NCBI GenBank assembly: GCA_910575725.1
Contig: CAJTFE010000011.1
Location: forward strand, 1 to 64,000
DNA: 64,000 nucleotides
Reading direction: 5' to 3'
Source of the DNA: Clostridia bacterium
GTDB taxonomy: Bacteria; Bacillota; Clostridia; Lachnospirales; Lachnospiraceae
Shown here piece by piece: positions 46,148 through 54,696 of this stretch (its first letter is position 1; every line of letters starts with the position of its first letter). Under the pieces are notes generated by a model that did no database searches, was not told the origin of the DNA, and saw only the letters and a program-made list of their open reading frames with translations. The translations under genes were made by a program, and so were the position numbers.

Positions 46148-46180
46148 AATCCCCAGAACTTATACGTTTTGGGGATTTTG
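46148..46180 (+). terminator. Terminator after rpsI (within the island)
   Basis: AATCCCCA pairs with TGGGGATT, then TTG; stops rplM-rpsI transcription before the toxin gene. Confidence 0.75.
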
Positions 46181-46226
46181 TCTGGTTTTTGTATAAAATG
46201 CCAGTAGATATTTATCAGAAAATGAG

Positions 46227-46400
46227 TATAATATAAGTAAGAAGTTCAGTTGAACCTCTTACTATTCTGCCGGAACTGCATATCGGCATTTATAGAAAAG
46301 GTGCAGATACAAATATTTTTCGCTACCCAGCGAGCGACTAATAAATGGCTGGGATACAAATATTTGTGCTCCGCTGCTTAGCGGAGCATTTTTTGTACAT
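46227..46400 (+). ncRNA. Predicted type III antitoxin RNA (CptI-like)
   Basis: TATAAT at 46227-46232 could be its promoter. The 13-bp repeat GATACAAATATTT occurs at 46306 and 46353, 47 nt apart. Each copy follows a stem that ends just before it (TCTGC..GCAGA and CCCAGC..GCTGGG), giving two repeat units. The transcript ends at a hairpin GCTCCGCT-gctt-AGCGGAGC plus T run (46368-46395), the leaky terminator typical between antitoxin and toxin in type III loci. Confidence 0.6.
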
Positions 46401-46410
46401 AGGAGATATT

Positions 46411-46887
46411 TTGAATACGGGTAATTTTTATTTTATCAAAGATGAGTATTATAAGAGGTTTCCCAAATGTGGATTAATGGGAAATAAGGATAGTGATGAG
46501 GCAGGAGTGCATGGGAGACCTTGTTTCTATTGTTTTGAGATGGATGGATATTTTTGGATGGTGCCTATATCATCTAAAACGGAAAAATATAAGGCATTAT
46601 ATGAGGAGAAGAAAAAGAGATATAAGGAATATGATGGTTTACGATTTGGATATGTAAATGGAAAGTACAGAGCTTTTTTAATACAGAATGTATGTCCAGT
46701 GAGTGAAGAATATATTGACTGTCAGTATATGATTGAAAACAATACTGTGCCTGTTAAGATAAATGATGAACTGTCAGCAGAAATAAATGGTATTGTGAGA
46801 AAGGTAATCAGGCTAAATAAAAGAGGAATCAGGATTGTTTTGACGGACATAAATAATATTTTGAATGGGTTGAATAAAACAAGGTGA
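46411..46887 (+). CDS. Type III toxin, CptN/ToxN-like endoribonuclease
   Basis: 158 aa. GNFYFIKDEYYKRFPKCGLM, GRPCFYCFEMDGYFWMVPI, YGYVNGKYRAF-like segment (FGYVNGKYRAFLIQNVCPV) follow CptIN-family toxins as I remember them. TTG 46411 (MNTGNFYF) has AGGAG 6 nt upstream; the open frame begins at 46345 inside the terminator and is not used. ToxN-like enzymes cut RNA and are neutralised by repeat RNA. AT-rich like the rest of the island. Confidence 0.72.
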   Translation: MNTGNFYFIKDEYYKRFPKCGLMGNKDSDEAGVHGRPCFYCFEMDGYFWMVPISSKTEKYKALYEEKKKRYKEYDGLRFGYVNGKYRAFLIQNVCPVSEEYIDCQYMIENNTVPVKINDELSAEINGIVRKVIRLNKRGIRIVLTDINNILNGLNKTR

Positions 46888-47004
46888 GCGAATATGAATG
46901 CTTATGGGTAAGTGACACGTAACTAACAAAATGCTAAAAAATGCCGTATTTTAGGCGTTTGGAACTATCCAAGAGATAGGAAATTGCATATTTTATTGCA
47001 TGGC

Positions 47005-47040
47005 AAACCCACAAACATTGTGTTTGTGGGTTTTTTTTTT
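47005..47040 (+). terminator. Terminator beyond the second direct repeat
   Basis: AAACCCACAAACA pairs with TGTTTGTGGGTTT, then a ten-T run; probably the native rpsI terminator displaced by the island. Confidence 0.88.
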
Positions 47041-47123
47041 AGTGGTAACTGTGGTAGACTTATATTATCAAGTATATATAGTTAACTATATATACTACAG
47101 AATGAAATGAGGAGAGAAGTATA

Positions 47124-47385
47124 ATGCCAGAGATATCGTTGTTTTACGGAATCAGAGTTACAATGTATTATGATGACCATAATCCTCCACACTTCCATGC
47201 GGAATATATGTGGAAATAAGGCGATTATTGAAATCGATGCAGCAAGGTGTATAAAAGGTGCATTGCCATCCCGGCAACTCAAATTGATTTTAGCATGGTG
47301 TGTTTTGCATCAGGATGAACTGATGCAGAATTGGGAATTATCAAAGGATGGAAAACCGATGAACCGAATCAACCCGTTAGTTTAA
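47124..47385 (+). pseudogene. DUF4160 protein, frameshifted
   Basis: MPEISLFYGIRVTMYYDD then NPPHFHAEYM in one frame stops at TAA 47217. The remainder (GNKAIIEIDAARCIKGAL, MQNWELSKDGKP) continues in the +1-shifted frame to 47385. A single inserted base near ATGTGG (47207-47212) explains both parts. DUF4160 usually pairs with DUF2442, which follows. Confidence 0.75.
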
Positions 47386-47401
47386 AAGTGAGGTGAACAT
47401 T

Positions 47402-47677
47402 ATGTTTCCGAAGGTTGTGCAGGTAATACCGATGGAAAATTATTCGGTATATGTATACTTTGAAGATGGTAAAATCGTATGTTATGATATGATTCAAATG
47501 ATTGAGAAAGAGGTATTTCGTCCATTGAAAGATATCACTGTTTTTAAAGAGGCCTGTACAGTGATGAATGATACATTGGCATGGGATATCGGGGGAAACC
47601 GAGATAATACGAAGTGTTTGGATATTGACCCGGATACACTGTATGATTTACCGATGGAGGCAGAAAAGATAGCATAA
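47402..47677 (+). CDS. DUF2442 protein
   Basis: 91 aa from ATG 47402 behind GAGGTG. YSVYVYFEDGKIVCYDM, VFRPLKDITVFKEACTV, WDIGGNRDNTKCLDIDPDTLY are typical. Often paired with DUF4160 in presumed toxin-antitoxin-like modules; function unproven. Partner gene here is broken. Confidence 0.8.
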   Translation: MFPKVVQVIPMENYSVYVYFEDGKIVCYDMIQMIEKEVFRPLKDITVFKEACTVMNDTLAWDIGGNRDNTKCLDIDPDTLYDLPMEAEKIA

Positions 47678-47739
47678 TGTATGGTTTGGAGACAATATGT
47701 GCACATATGAGCGTATATAGGTAAAAATTTTACGGCAGT

Positions 47740-48051
47740 ATGCGGAACTATATGATGGAGCGTTTTCTGGAACGTATTTCTCTTTCTGAGTATCGGGATA
47801 ACTTTATTTTGAAAGGTGGGATGCTGGTTGCCGCAATGGTAGGGTTGGATGCCCGGTCTACAATGGATTTAGACGCAGCCATCAGGGGAGCCGGCGTGAA
47901 TGTGGAGGATATTGAAAATCTGATGTCCTCCATCACAGCAGTCCCCATTGAGGACGGTGTGGAGTTCCAGGTGAAAAGCATTTTGGAACAGCTTCATGGA
48001 AAAGGAAATGCAAAAGCACCGCAAATACGGTGCTTTTGCGACAGCAGATAA
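47740..48051 (+). pseudogene. Internal fragment of an AbiEii/AbiGii toxin gene
   Basis: RNYMMERFLERISLSEYRDN, FILKGGMLVAAMVGLDARST and MDLDAAIRG (nucleotidyltransferase Asp pair) match about residues 25-100 of AbiEii. The normal N-terminus and the C-terminal two-thirds are missing; the frame runs into the tRNA-Gly gene. A dead remnant of abortive infection or TA system. Confidence 0.75.
48010..48039 (-). terminator. Hairpin downstream of tRNA-Gly
   Basis: GCAAAAGCACCG-caaata-CGGTGCTTTTGC, a perfect 12-bp stem directly beyond the tRNA 3' end. Confidence 0.75.
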
Positions 48052-48113
48052 CGGGAATCGAACCCGCCTCCCCAGCTTGGGAAGCTGGTGTTCTACCAAT
48101 GAACTATATCTGC
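48043..48113 (-). tRNA. tRNA-Gly (CCC anticodon)
   Basis: Minus-strand cloverleaf of 71 nt: acceptor GCAGATA/TATCTGC with discriminator U, D-arm TAGTTCATTGGTAGAA, anticodon stem CCAGC/GCTGG with loop TTCCCAA, T-arm GCGGG TTCGATT CCCGT. No CCA encoded. Confidence 0.92.
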
Positions 48114-48168
48114 GTATGTTCCTATTATAACACAAGAAATCCAGAAATCAAGATCAAAATTTAGAAAG

Positions 48169-48204
48169 AAAAAAGCGCCCGGGGGAACCAGGCGCTTTTT
48201 CCTT
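48169..48204. terminator. Bidirectional hairpin
   Basis: AAAAAGCGCC pairs with GGCGCTTTTT around a GGGGAACC loop. Confidence 0.75.
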
Positions 48205-48360
48205 TCTTATGAGGGGGGAGATAGTGATGTTTAAATCAACTATCTGCATTTATTATAATATCCAAATGTGTTCAAAGTATGTCCATTTTCTAAAAGAATG
48301 CTAAAAAAATTGCACAAAAATTAAAATGTCCTTAAGACAAACGAAAATACCATGGAAGGA

Positions 48361-48390
48361 TTGGAAAAAAAGCAGAGAGTGTGTTATACT
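48361..48390 (+). promoter_or_regulatory. Predicted promoter of the epimerase gene
   Basis: TTGGAA, 18-bp spacer, TATACT. The leader then has CTTGTCTT (48423) exactly inverted as AAGACAAG (48466), which overlaps the GTG start and encloses the GGGAGGAT ribosome site. Confidence 0.5.
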
Positions 48391-48472
48391 AGCAAAGAAC
48401 AGTTCGGGGCACATCCGGCGCTCTTGTCTTGTTCAAGGATTAAGCAGAATAAACACAGGGAGGATAAGACAA

Positions 48473-49351
48473 GTGTCTGCAATACGCATAGTAGAAAACG
48501 AACAATTAAAGGTTTGTGTCAGTGATCACGGAGCAGAGCTTTGCAGTATTTTTGATAAGAAGGCGGGCCGGGAAGCAGTCTGGACGGCAGATCCGGCATA
48601 TTGGAACCGTCATGCGCCGGTGCTGTTTCCCTTTGTGGGAAAGGTGACGGGAGGCTTTTACACCTATGAAGGGCAGAGATACCCTATGGGGCAGCACGGC
48701 TTTGCCAGAGACCGCAGATTTCTTTTCCTGGATGCCGACGGAAGTACCATCCGGCACCGCCTTGTGTCTGATGAGGAGAGCCGTAAAGTGTATCCCTTTG
48801 ATTTTGAATTGGAAATCGTGCATAAACTGGAGGGAAACTGTGTAACAGTAGAATGGAAGGTAAATAATCCGGGAGAGAAGCGGATGTATTTTTCCATTGG
48901 CGGCCATCCGGGCTTCTGTGTGAGCCAAAATGCGGGAAGCCGTTTGGTGTTTGAGGGGAAAGAATCTTTAAGCCGCGTGGCCATTGATTTGGAAACGGCA
49001 GGAGTGGACGTGGAACATCCGGAAACCTTGAATTTAGTTCAAGGAGCATACCAGGTGGACGAACATACCTTTGATCGGGATGCGTTGATTTTTGATCACG
49101 GCCAGGTGAAGCAGGTAAGCCTGGAAGAAGCCGACGGGACACGCCTGGTAACCATGCGCTGCCCGGATGCTTTAAGCGTGGGGATCTGGTCTCCGGTAGG
49201 AAAGCAGGCACCCTTCATCTGCCTGGAACCATGGATTGGCAGATGCGACAACAGCGGTTTCACAGGAGAATTAAAGGATAAATTCGACATACAGAGTCTG
49301 GAGCCGGGAGAAAGCTTTGAGACTGCGTATGATTTAGTGATAGGGGAGTAA
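48473..49351 (+). CDS. Aldose 1-epimerase family protein (LacX-like)
   Basis: 292 aa from GTG 48473 (SAIRIVENEQLKVCV) behind GGGAGGAT; the longer open frame from 48326 lacks a site. HGAELCSI, VLFPFVGKV, MGQHGFARDR, YFSIGGHPGF: conserved His residues of the galactose-mutarotase fold. Cytoplasmic sugar mutarotase, substrate unknown. Confidence 0.85.
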   Translation: MSAIRIVENEQLKVCVSDHGAELCSIFDKKAGREAVWTADPAYWNRHAPVLFPFVGKVTGGFYTYEGQRYPMGQHGFARDRRFLFLDADGSTIRHRLVSDEESRKVYPFDFELEIVHKLEGNCVTVEWKVNNPGEKRMYFSIGGHPGFCVSQNAGSRLVFEGKESLSRVAIDLETAGVDVEHPETLNLVQGAYQVDEHTFDRDALIFDHGQVKQVSLEEADGTRLVTMRCPDALSVGIWSPVGKQAPFICLEPWIGRCDNSGFTGELKDKFDIQSLEPGESFETAYDLVIGE

Positions 49352-49424
49352 GGGTGGCTGAAAATTGATTTCATATGGGTGTACTTTGAGGAATATTACG
49401 GGACTTTTAATAGGAGGCTGAAAT

Positions 49425-50903
49425 ATGCGTGCAGTAAGGGAATTGCTAAAAGATCTGGACTACGAGGTCATAAAAGGAAGCATAGACATCAATGTAAACG
49501 ATCTTGTCTACAATACAGCAAAGGTCACGAAGGAATGTCTTTTTGTATGCATAAAAGGCATGGCCTTTGACAGCCATGACGCAGCAGCCCAGGCAGCCGA
49601 TGCCGGTGCAGTTGTAATCGTGGCCGAGCGCCCGGTAGAGGTGCCGGAAGGGATCACGGTCGTCCGGGTTAAGGATACCCGGTATGCCCTTGCCCTTATT
49701 TCAGAAGCGTATTTCGACTATCCGGCGAAAAAACTGAAAGTCATCGGAATCACGGGAACCAAGGGAAAGACCACAACCGCCTTTATGATACGTTCGATAC
49801 TGGAGCATGCAGGAATCTCCACAGGCCTTATCGGAACCATAGAGACGATTATCGGAGACCGCCATATTCCGGCAGACAATACAACACCGGAATCCTATGC
49901 CATTCAAGAGGACTTTGCCCAGATGATCGCGGCAGGCTGCAAGGTAGTTGTGATGGAGGTATCTTCCCAGGGACTGAAGCTTCACCGGACGGCCGGAATA
50001 GAGTTTGACCTGGGCATCTTTACAAACCTTGCTCCGGACCATATCGGGCCGGGAGAGCATGAGAGCTTTGAGGAATATCTGGAGTGCAAAAGCCGCCTGT
50101 TCCGCCAGTGTAAGGCTGGAATTGCGAATATCGACGATGCATACTTTGAGAAAGTGCTGGAAGGCCATACCTGCCGGTTAGAAACCTACGGATTTTCCCA
50201 AGAGGCCGATCTGCGGGCCTCCCAAATGAAGCTTATCAGCCGCCCGGGATATCTGGGTGTGGCCTACCAGGCGGAGGGCCTGGTTGATTTTCCGGTGGAA
50301 ATCGATCTTCCCGGAAAATTCAGCGTGTACAATTCCCTGGTAGCCATTGCAGTGTGCCGCCATTTTGATATTTCAAAGGAGGATATGCTGGAAGCTTTAA
50401 AGGCTGCAAAGACAAAGGGCAGGATTGAGAAAATCGAAGTATCCGATGAATTTACCTTGATGATAGATTATGCTCACAATGCCATGAGCCTGGAAAGCAT
50501 TCTTACTACTTTAAAAGAATATAATCCCAAGCGCCTGGTGTGCCTGTTCGGCTGCGGCGGCAACCGTTCCAGGCTGCGGCGTTTTGAGATGGGAGAGGTG
50601 TCAGGCCGTCTGGCGGATCTGACGGTAATCACCTCCGACAATCCCAGGTTTGAGGAGCCCCAGGCGATTATAGACGATATAAAAACAGGGATCGAAAAGA
50701 CCAGCGGCGCTTATGTAGAGATTATAGATAGGAAGGAAGCCATCCGCTATGTGATTGAGCATGGCCGTCCGGGGGACGTTATTGTACTGGCCGGCAAGGG
50801 CCATGAGGATTACCAGGAGATACGGGGCGTGAAGTACCCCATGGATGAACGGGTGCTGATCCGGGAGGTATTGGAGGAGCTGGCACAGGAAGAAAAGAGA
50901 TAG
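49425..50903 (+). CDS. murE: UDP-MurNAc-tripeptide synthetase (meso-DAP adding)
   Basis: 492 aa Mur ligase. P-loop GITGTKGKTTTA, and the DNPR motif (TSDNPRFEEP) that selects meso-diaminopimelate, so the cell wall is DAP type. Good TAGGAGG site. Confidence 0.93.
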   Translation: MRAVRELLKDLDYEVIKGSIDINVNDLVYNTAKVTKECLFVCIKGMAFDSHDAAAQAADAGAVVIVAERPVEVPEGITVVRVKDTRYALALISEAYFDYPAKKLKVIGITGTKGKTTTAFMIRSILEHAGISTGLIGTIETIIGDRHIPADNTTPESYAIQEDFAQMIAAGCKVVVMEVSSQGLKLHRTAGIEFDLGIFTNLAPDHIGPGEHESFEEYLECKSRLFRQCKAGIANIDDAYFEKVLEGHTCRLETYGFSQEADLRASQMKLISRPGYLGVAYQAEGLVDFPVEIDLPGKFSVYNSLVAIAVCRHFDISKEDMLEALKAAKTKGRIEKIEVSDEFTLMIDYAHNAMSLESILTTLKEYNPKRLVCLFGCGGNRSRLRRFEMGEVSGRLADLTVITSDNPRFEEPQAIIDDIKTGIEKTSGAYVEIIDRKEAIRYVIEHGRPGDVIVLAGKGHEDYQEIRGVKYPMDERVLIREVLEELAQEEKR

Positions 50904-50934
50904 GCAGTAAGGATATGGCAGAAAGAGGTGGATT

Positions 50935-53169
50935 GTGGCCCGTTATGCCAATGTGATTGTAGATATTTCCATGGAAAAATTGGATAAAACCTTTCAGTAC
51001 CGGATTCCCGAGGAACTGAAAGGAGTACTTGCCGTGGGGATGCAGGTAGTAGTCCCTTTTGGAAACGGGGCGCGCACCCTCACAGGCTATGTAGTAGAGC
51101 TGACGGATGTCTGTGAATTTGACCCTTTGCGGACAAAGGAGATCAAGGAGATTTCAAAAAAGGGGGTTTCCCTGGAAGGGCAGATGATTTCCCTGGCCCA
51201 GTGGATGCGCGGCACCTATGGGGCGACTATGAATCAGGCATTAAAGACAGTGCTTCCGGTTCGGAAAAAGGTACAGGAAAAGACGAGAAAGAGGCTGGTG
51301 CGGACGATCTCCCTGGAGGAAGCACAGGCTTACCTGAAGCTCTTTGAACAAAAGCACCAGACAGCCAGGCTGCGCCTGCTGGCGGCCTTGATGGATACGC
51401 CGCAGCTTGATTACCGCCTGGCGGCAGAGCAGCTTCATCTGACGGCCCCTACCATAAAGAAGCTGGAGGAAATGGGGATTCTGAAGGTAGAGACAGAGAC
51501 GATGTTCCGCAATCCGGTCAAAAGATCCGAGCTTTGCCCTCATCCCTTTGATCTGACACAGCAGCAGCAGGAGATCGTAGATGATATTCAGAAACGTCTG
51601 GCAGAGGGAGACAAGCGCCCCTCCCTGATTCACGGAGTTACAGGCAGCGGAAAAACAGCCGTTTATCTGGAACTGATTGGAAAGGTTCTGGAGCAGGGCA
51701 GGGAAGCCATTGTGCTGATCCCCGAGATTGCGCTGACCTTTCAGACGGCTCTTCGGTTTTACAAGCGCTTCGGGGATCAGGTTTCTATTATCAATTCCCG
51801 GCTGTCTGCCGGAGAACGGTATGATCAGTTTGAACGGGCAAAACGCGGAGAGGTAAAAGTTATGATTGGCCCCAGATCCGCACTGTTTACGCCTTTTCGG
51901 AATCTGGGAATGATTGTAATTGACGAGGAGCACGAGGCAAGCTATAAGAGCGAGACGGCGCCGCGGTATCATGCCAGAGAGACGGCTGTTGAACGGGCGC
52001 GGATGGCGGACGCCATTGTGGTTCTTGGTTCGGCCACGCCCTCTGTGGAATCTTATGATAACGCACAGAACGGAACATACTGTTTATATAAACTGAAGCA
52101 GCGGATTTTCGGACAGACCCTGCCTTCGGTGGAGATTGTAGATCTCAGGCGGGAATTAAAGGAAGGCAACCGCTCTATTTTAAGCCGGAAGCTCAGACAA
52201 TTAATGGAAGAGCGTTTAAATAAAGGCCAGCAAATCATGCTGTTTTTAAATCGGAGAGGTTACGCAGGCTTTGTTTCTTGCAGAGCCTGCGGACATGTGT
52301 TAAAATGTCCCCATTGTGATGTGTCTTTGTCCCTCCATACAGGAGGACGCATGATCTGCCATTACTGCGGCTATGAAGAGCAGGCAGAGAAAGCGTGCCC
52401 CTCCTGCGGCTCCCCTTACATCGGGGCTTTCCGGGCAGGAACCCAGCAGGTGGCGGAGGTTGTGCAGAGAGAATTTCCCAAGGCAAGGGTTCTGCGGATG
52501 GACATGGATACAACCAAGAATAAGGATGGCCACGAAAAGATTCTGGAAGCATTTTCCGAGGGAAGGGCAGATGTTCTGGTAGGAACACAGATGATTGTAA
52601 AAGGCCATGATTTTCCGGCAGTGACGCTGGTGGGGGTTCTGGCAGCAGATTTGTCTCTCTATACCAGCGATTACCGGGCGTCTGAGCGGACGTTTCAGCT
52701 GTTGACCCAGTCGGCAGGCCGGGCTGGGAGGGGTAGGGAAGAGGGGACTGCGGTGATTCAGACCTACAGCCCGGGGCATTACAGCATTGAGACTGCGGCG
52801 GCCCAGGATTATGAATTGTTTTTTGAAAAAGAGCTTGCTTACCGCCGGCTGATGGAATATCCGCCCACAGCATATCTTCTGGCAGTCTATCTCTCCCATG
52901 GAGAAAAAGAAGCTCTGGAGGAAAGGGCGGGAAGCCTGAAAGAGATACTTGGGAAGCTGGCGGGAGAGAAGGCCGTACAGATCATCGGCCCTGCGGACGC
53001 CTATGTGGCAAAGGTAAAAGACATCTACCGGAAGGTGGTTTATCTAAAAGGAAGGGAATTGAAGGAGCTTACAAAGCTCAAAGGAGAATTGGAGGCCGTT
53101 GTGCAGCAGAGAGAAGAGCTGCAGCAGCTGAATATACAGTTTGATATGAATCCCATGAATGGATTTTAA
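50935..53169 (+). CDS. priA: Primosomal helicase N'
   Basis: 744 aa, GTG start. Walker A HGVTGSGKTAV, DEEH box, zinc-binding region with paired Cys (CRACGHVLKCPHC, CHYCGYEEQ, CPSCGS), C-terminal helicase motifs QSAGRAGRGREEG. Restarts stalled replication forks. Confidence 0.95.
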   Translation: MARYANVIVDISMEKLDKTFQYRIPEELKGVLAVGMQVVVPFGNGARTLTGYVVELTDVCEFDPLRTKEIKEISKKGVSLEGQMISLAQWMRGTYGATMNQALKTVLPVRKKVQEKTRKRLVRTISLEEAQAYLKLFEQKHQTARLRLLAALMDTPQLDYRLAAEQLHLTAPTIKKLEEMGILKVETETMFRNPVKRSELCPHPFDLTQQQQEIVDDIQKRLAEGDKRPSLIHGVTGSGKTAVYLELIGKVLEQGREAIVLIPEIALTFQTALRFYKRFGDQVSIINSRLSAGERYDQFERAKRGEVKVMIGPRSALFTPFRNLGMIVIDEEHEASYKSETAPRYHARETAVERARMADAIVVLGSATPSVESYDNAQNGTYCLYKLKQRIFGQTLPSVEIVDLRRELKEGNRSILSRKLRQLMEERLNKGQQIMLFLNRRGYAGFVSCRACGHVLKCPHCDVSLSLHTGGRMICHYCGYEEQAEKACPSCGSPYIGAFRAGTQQVAEVVQREFPKARVLRMDMDTTKNKDGHEKILEAFSEGRADVLVGTQMIVKGHDFPAVTLVGVLAADLSLYTSDYRASERTFQLLTQSAGRAGRGREEGTAVIQTYSPGHYSIETAAAQDYELFFEKELAYRRLMEYPPTAYLLAVYLSHGEKEALEERAGSLKEILGKLAGEKAVQIIGPADAYVAKVKDIYRKVVYLKGRELKELTKLKGELEAVVQQREELQQLNIQFDMNPMNGF

Positions 53170-53256
53170 AATATTATAGCGTTTCATACCAGTGCGCCGA
53201 AGGGACTTTGCCCTTTAGTGCCATCGCGCAGCGATTTAAAATAGGAGGATTAGGAA

Positions 53257-53730
53257 ATGGCAATCAGAAAAATACGGCAGTTAGGGGACGAGATTCTGCG
53301 TAAAAAGTGCAGGGAGGTTCCGGAAATGACTGCCAAGCTGAAGGAGCTTGTTGAGGACATGTATGATACCATGTATGAAGCGGAAGGAGTGGGCCTGGCG
53401 GCGCCCCAGGTGGGAATTTTAAAACGCATCGTTGTGATAGATGTGGACGGAACTCCCTACACCATGGTCAATCCCAGAATTCTGGAGACCAGGGATACGC
53501 AGGAAGGAAGCGAGGGCTGCTTAAGCGTTCCCGGAAAAGCGGGAGAGGTGCTCCGGCCCGCCTTTGTGAAAGCAGAAGCATGGAATGAAAATATGGAGCA
53601 TTACGTAGTGGAGGCAGACGGCTATCTGGCAAGAGCCATCTGCCATGAGCTGGATCATCTGGAAGGCATCGTTTACGTGGATAAGGTAGAAGGCGAGCTC
53701 TATGATGTGGAGCCGGAAGACGAGGAGTAA
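53257..53730 (+). CDS. def: Peptide deformylase
   Basis: 157 aa. Motifs [26 protein letters not shown] with Cys and two His as metal ligands. Removes N-formyl groups from nascent proteins. Followed 5 nt later by fmt. Confidence 0.96.
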   Translation: MAIRKIRQLGDEILRKKCREVPEMTAKLKELVEDMYDTMYEAEGVGLAAPQVGILKRIVVIDVDGTPYTMVNPRILETRDTQEGSEGCLSVPGKAGEVLRPAFVKAEAWNENMEHYVVEADGYLARAICHELDHLEGIVYVDKVEGELYDVEPEDEE

Positions 53731-53735
53731 AGGGT

Positions 53736-54668
53736 ATGAAAATAATTTTTATGGGAACGCCGGATTTCGCCGTGGGGACGCTGGAAGCTCTGGTGAAAGC
53801 CGGACATGAGATTACTCTGGTTGTCTCCCAGCCGGACCGGCCAAAAGGCAGGGGCCATGAGCTGGTTCCCACGCCGGTAAAGGCGGCGGCCCTGGCGCAC
53901 AAGCTGCCGGTTTATCAGCCGGCAAGGATCCGCCGGGAGGATGCGGTGGAAAGGCTTCGTGATACAGAGGCGGACGTGATTGTGACAGCGGCCTTCGGCC
54001 AGCTGATTCCCAAGGCTGTTTTGGAAATGAAGCGGTATGGATGCATCAATGTCCACGGCTCCCTGCTTCCGAAGTACCGGGGCGCAGCTCCCATCCAGTG
54101 GGCAGTCATTGACGGGGAAGAGGAAAGCGGCATTACCATTATGCAGATGGATGAGGGACTGGACACAGGGGATATGCTGCTGAAGGCTTCTATCCCCCTT
54201 GAGCCCAAGGAGACCGGAGGAAGCCTGTTTGACAAGCTGAGCGCATTGGGAGCTTCCCTCTGCGTGACGGCTCTTGAAAAGCTGGAGGCAGGAGAGCTTA
54301 AGCCGGAAAAGCAGGGGGAACCGCCTACCGATTACGCCCGGATGCTGACAAAGGAAATGGGGGAACTGGATTGGGCCAGACCGGCAGCAGAGCTGGAGCG
54401 TCTGATACGGGGATTGAATCCCTGGCCCAGCGCCTACACCAGGCTTTCCGGCAAGACCGTAAAGATCTGGGACGCAGATGTATGTGAGGAGGAACAGGCG
54501 GGAAGAGCCTTAGGGGAGATAGTGAGGGTTACAAAGGATGCTGTCTATGTGGCCTGCGGACAGGGGCTTCTTAAAATCAATGAGCTTCAGCTGCAGGGAA
54601 AGAAACGTATGGATACAGCGGCATTCCTAAGAGGATACCGGCTGGAGGAAGGAAGCATTTTCCAATAA
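53736..54668 (+). CDS. fmt: Methionyl-tRNA formyltransferase
   Basis: 310 aa. FMGTPDFAVGTL, HGSLLPKYRGAAPIQW with catalytic residues, and DTGDML. Pairs functionally with def. Confidence 0.96.
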   Translation: MKIIFMGTPDFAVGTLEALVKAGHEITLVVSQPDRPKGRGHELVPTPVKAAALAHKLPVYQPARIRREDAVERLRDTEADVIVTAAFGQLIPKAVLEMKRYGCINVHGSLLPKYRGAAPIQWAVIDGEEESGITIMQMDEGLDTGDMLLKASIPLEPKETGGSLFDKLSALGASLCVTALEKLEAGELKPEKQGEPPTDYARMLTKEMGELDWARPAAELERLIRGLNPWPSAYTRLSGKTVKIWDADVCEEEQAGRALGEIVRVTKDAVYVACGQGLLKINELQLQGKKRMDTAAFLRGYRLEEGSIFQ

Positions 54669-54696
54669 GGAAAAATGCCAGGAAAGGAGATAAAAC

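Larger units (their letters stand above)
46109..46983. mobile_element. Small island in the 3' end of rpsI, bounded by 16-bp direct repeats
   Basis: TCCAAGAGATAGGAAA occurs at 46109-46124 (rpsI end) and again at 46968-46983, 859 bp apart. The original rpsI-type terminator region follows the second copy. It contains only the predicted toxin-antitoxin genes, no integrase. The 3' end of rpsI is a known integration site for tyrosine-recombinase elements. Confidence 0.7.

Noticed and set aside
46345-46410. Upstream start of the toxin gene
   Set aside because: Would translate the antitoxin repeat and terminator; TTG 46411 has the ribosome site and family N-terminus.
53170-53256. Spacer before def as a riboswitch
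   Set aside because: 87 bp with only short weak pairings and no known riboswitch core.
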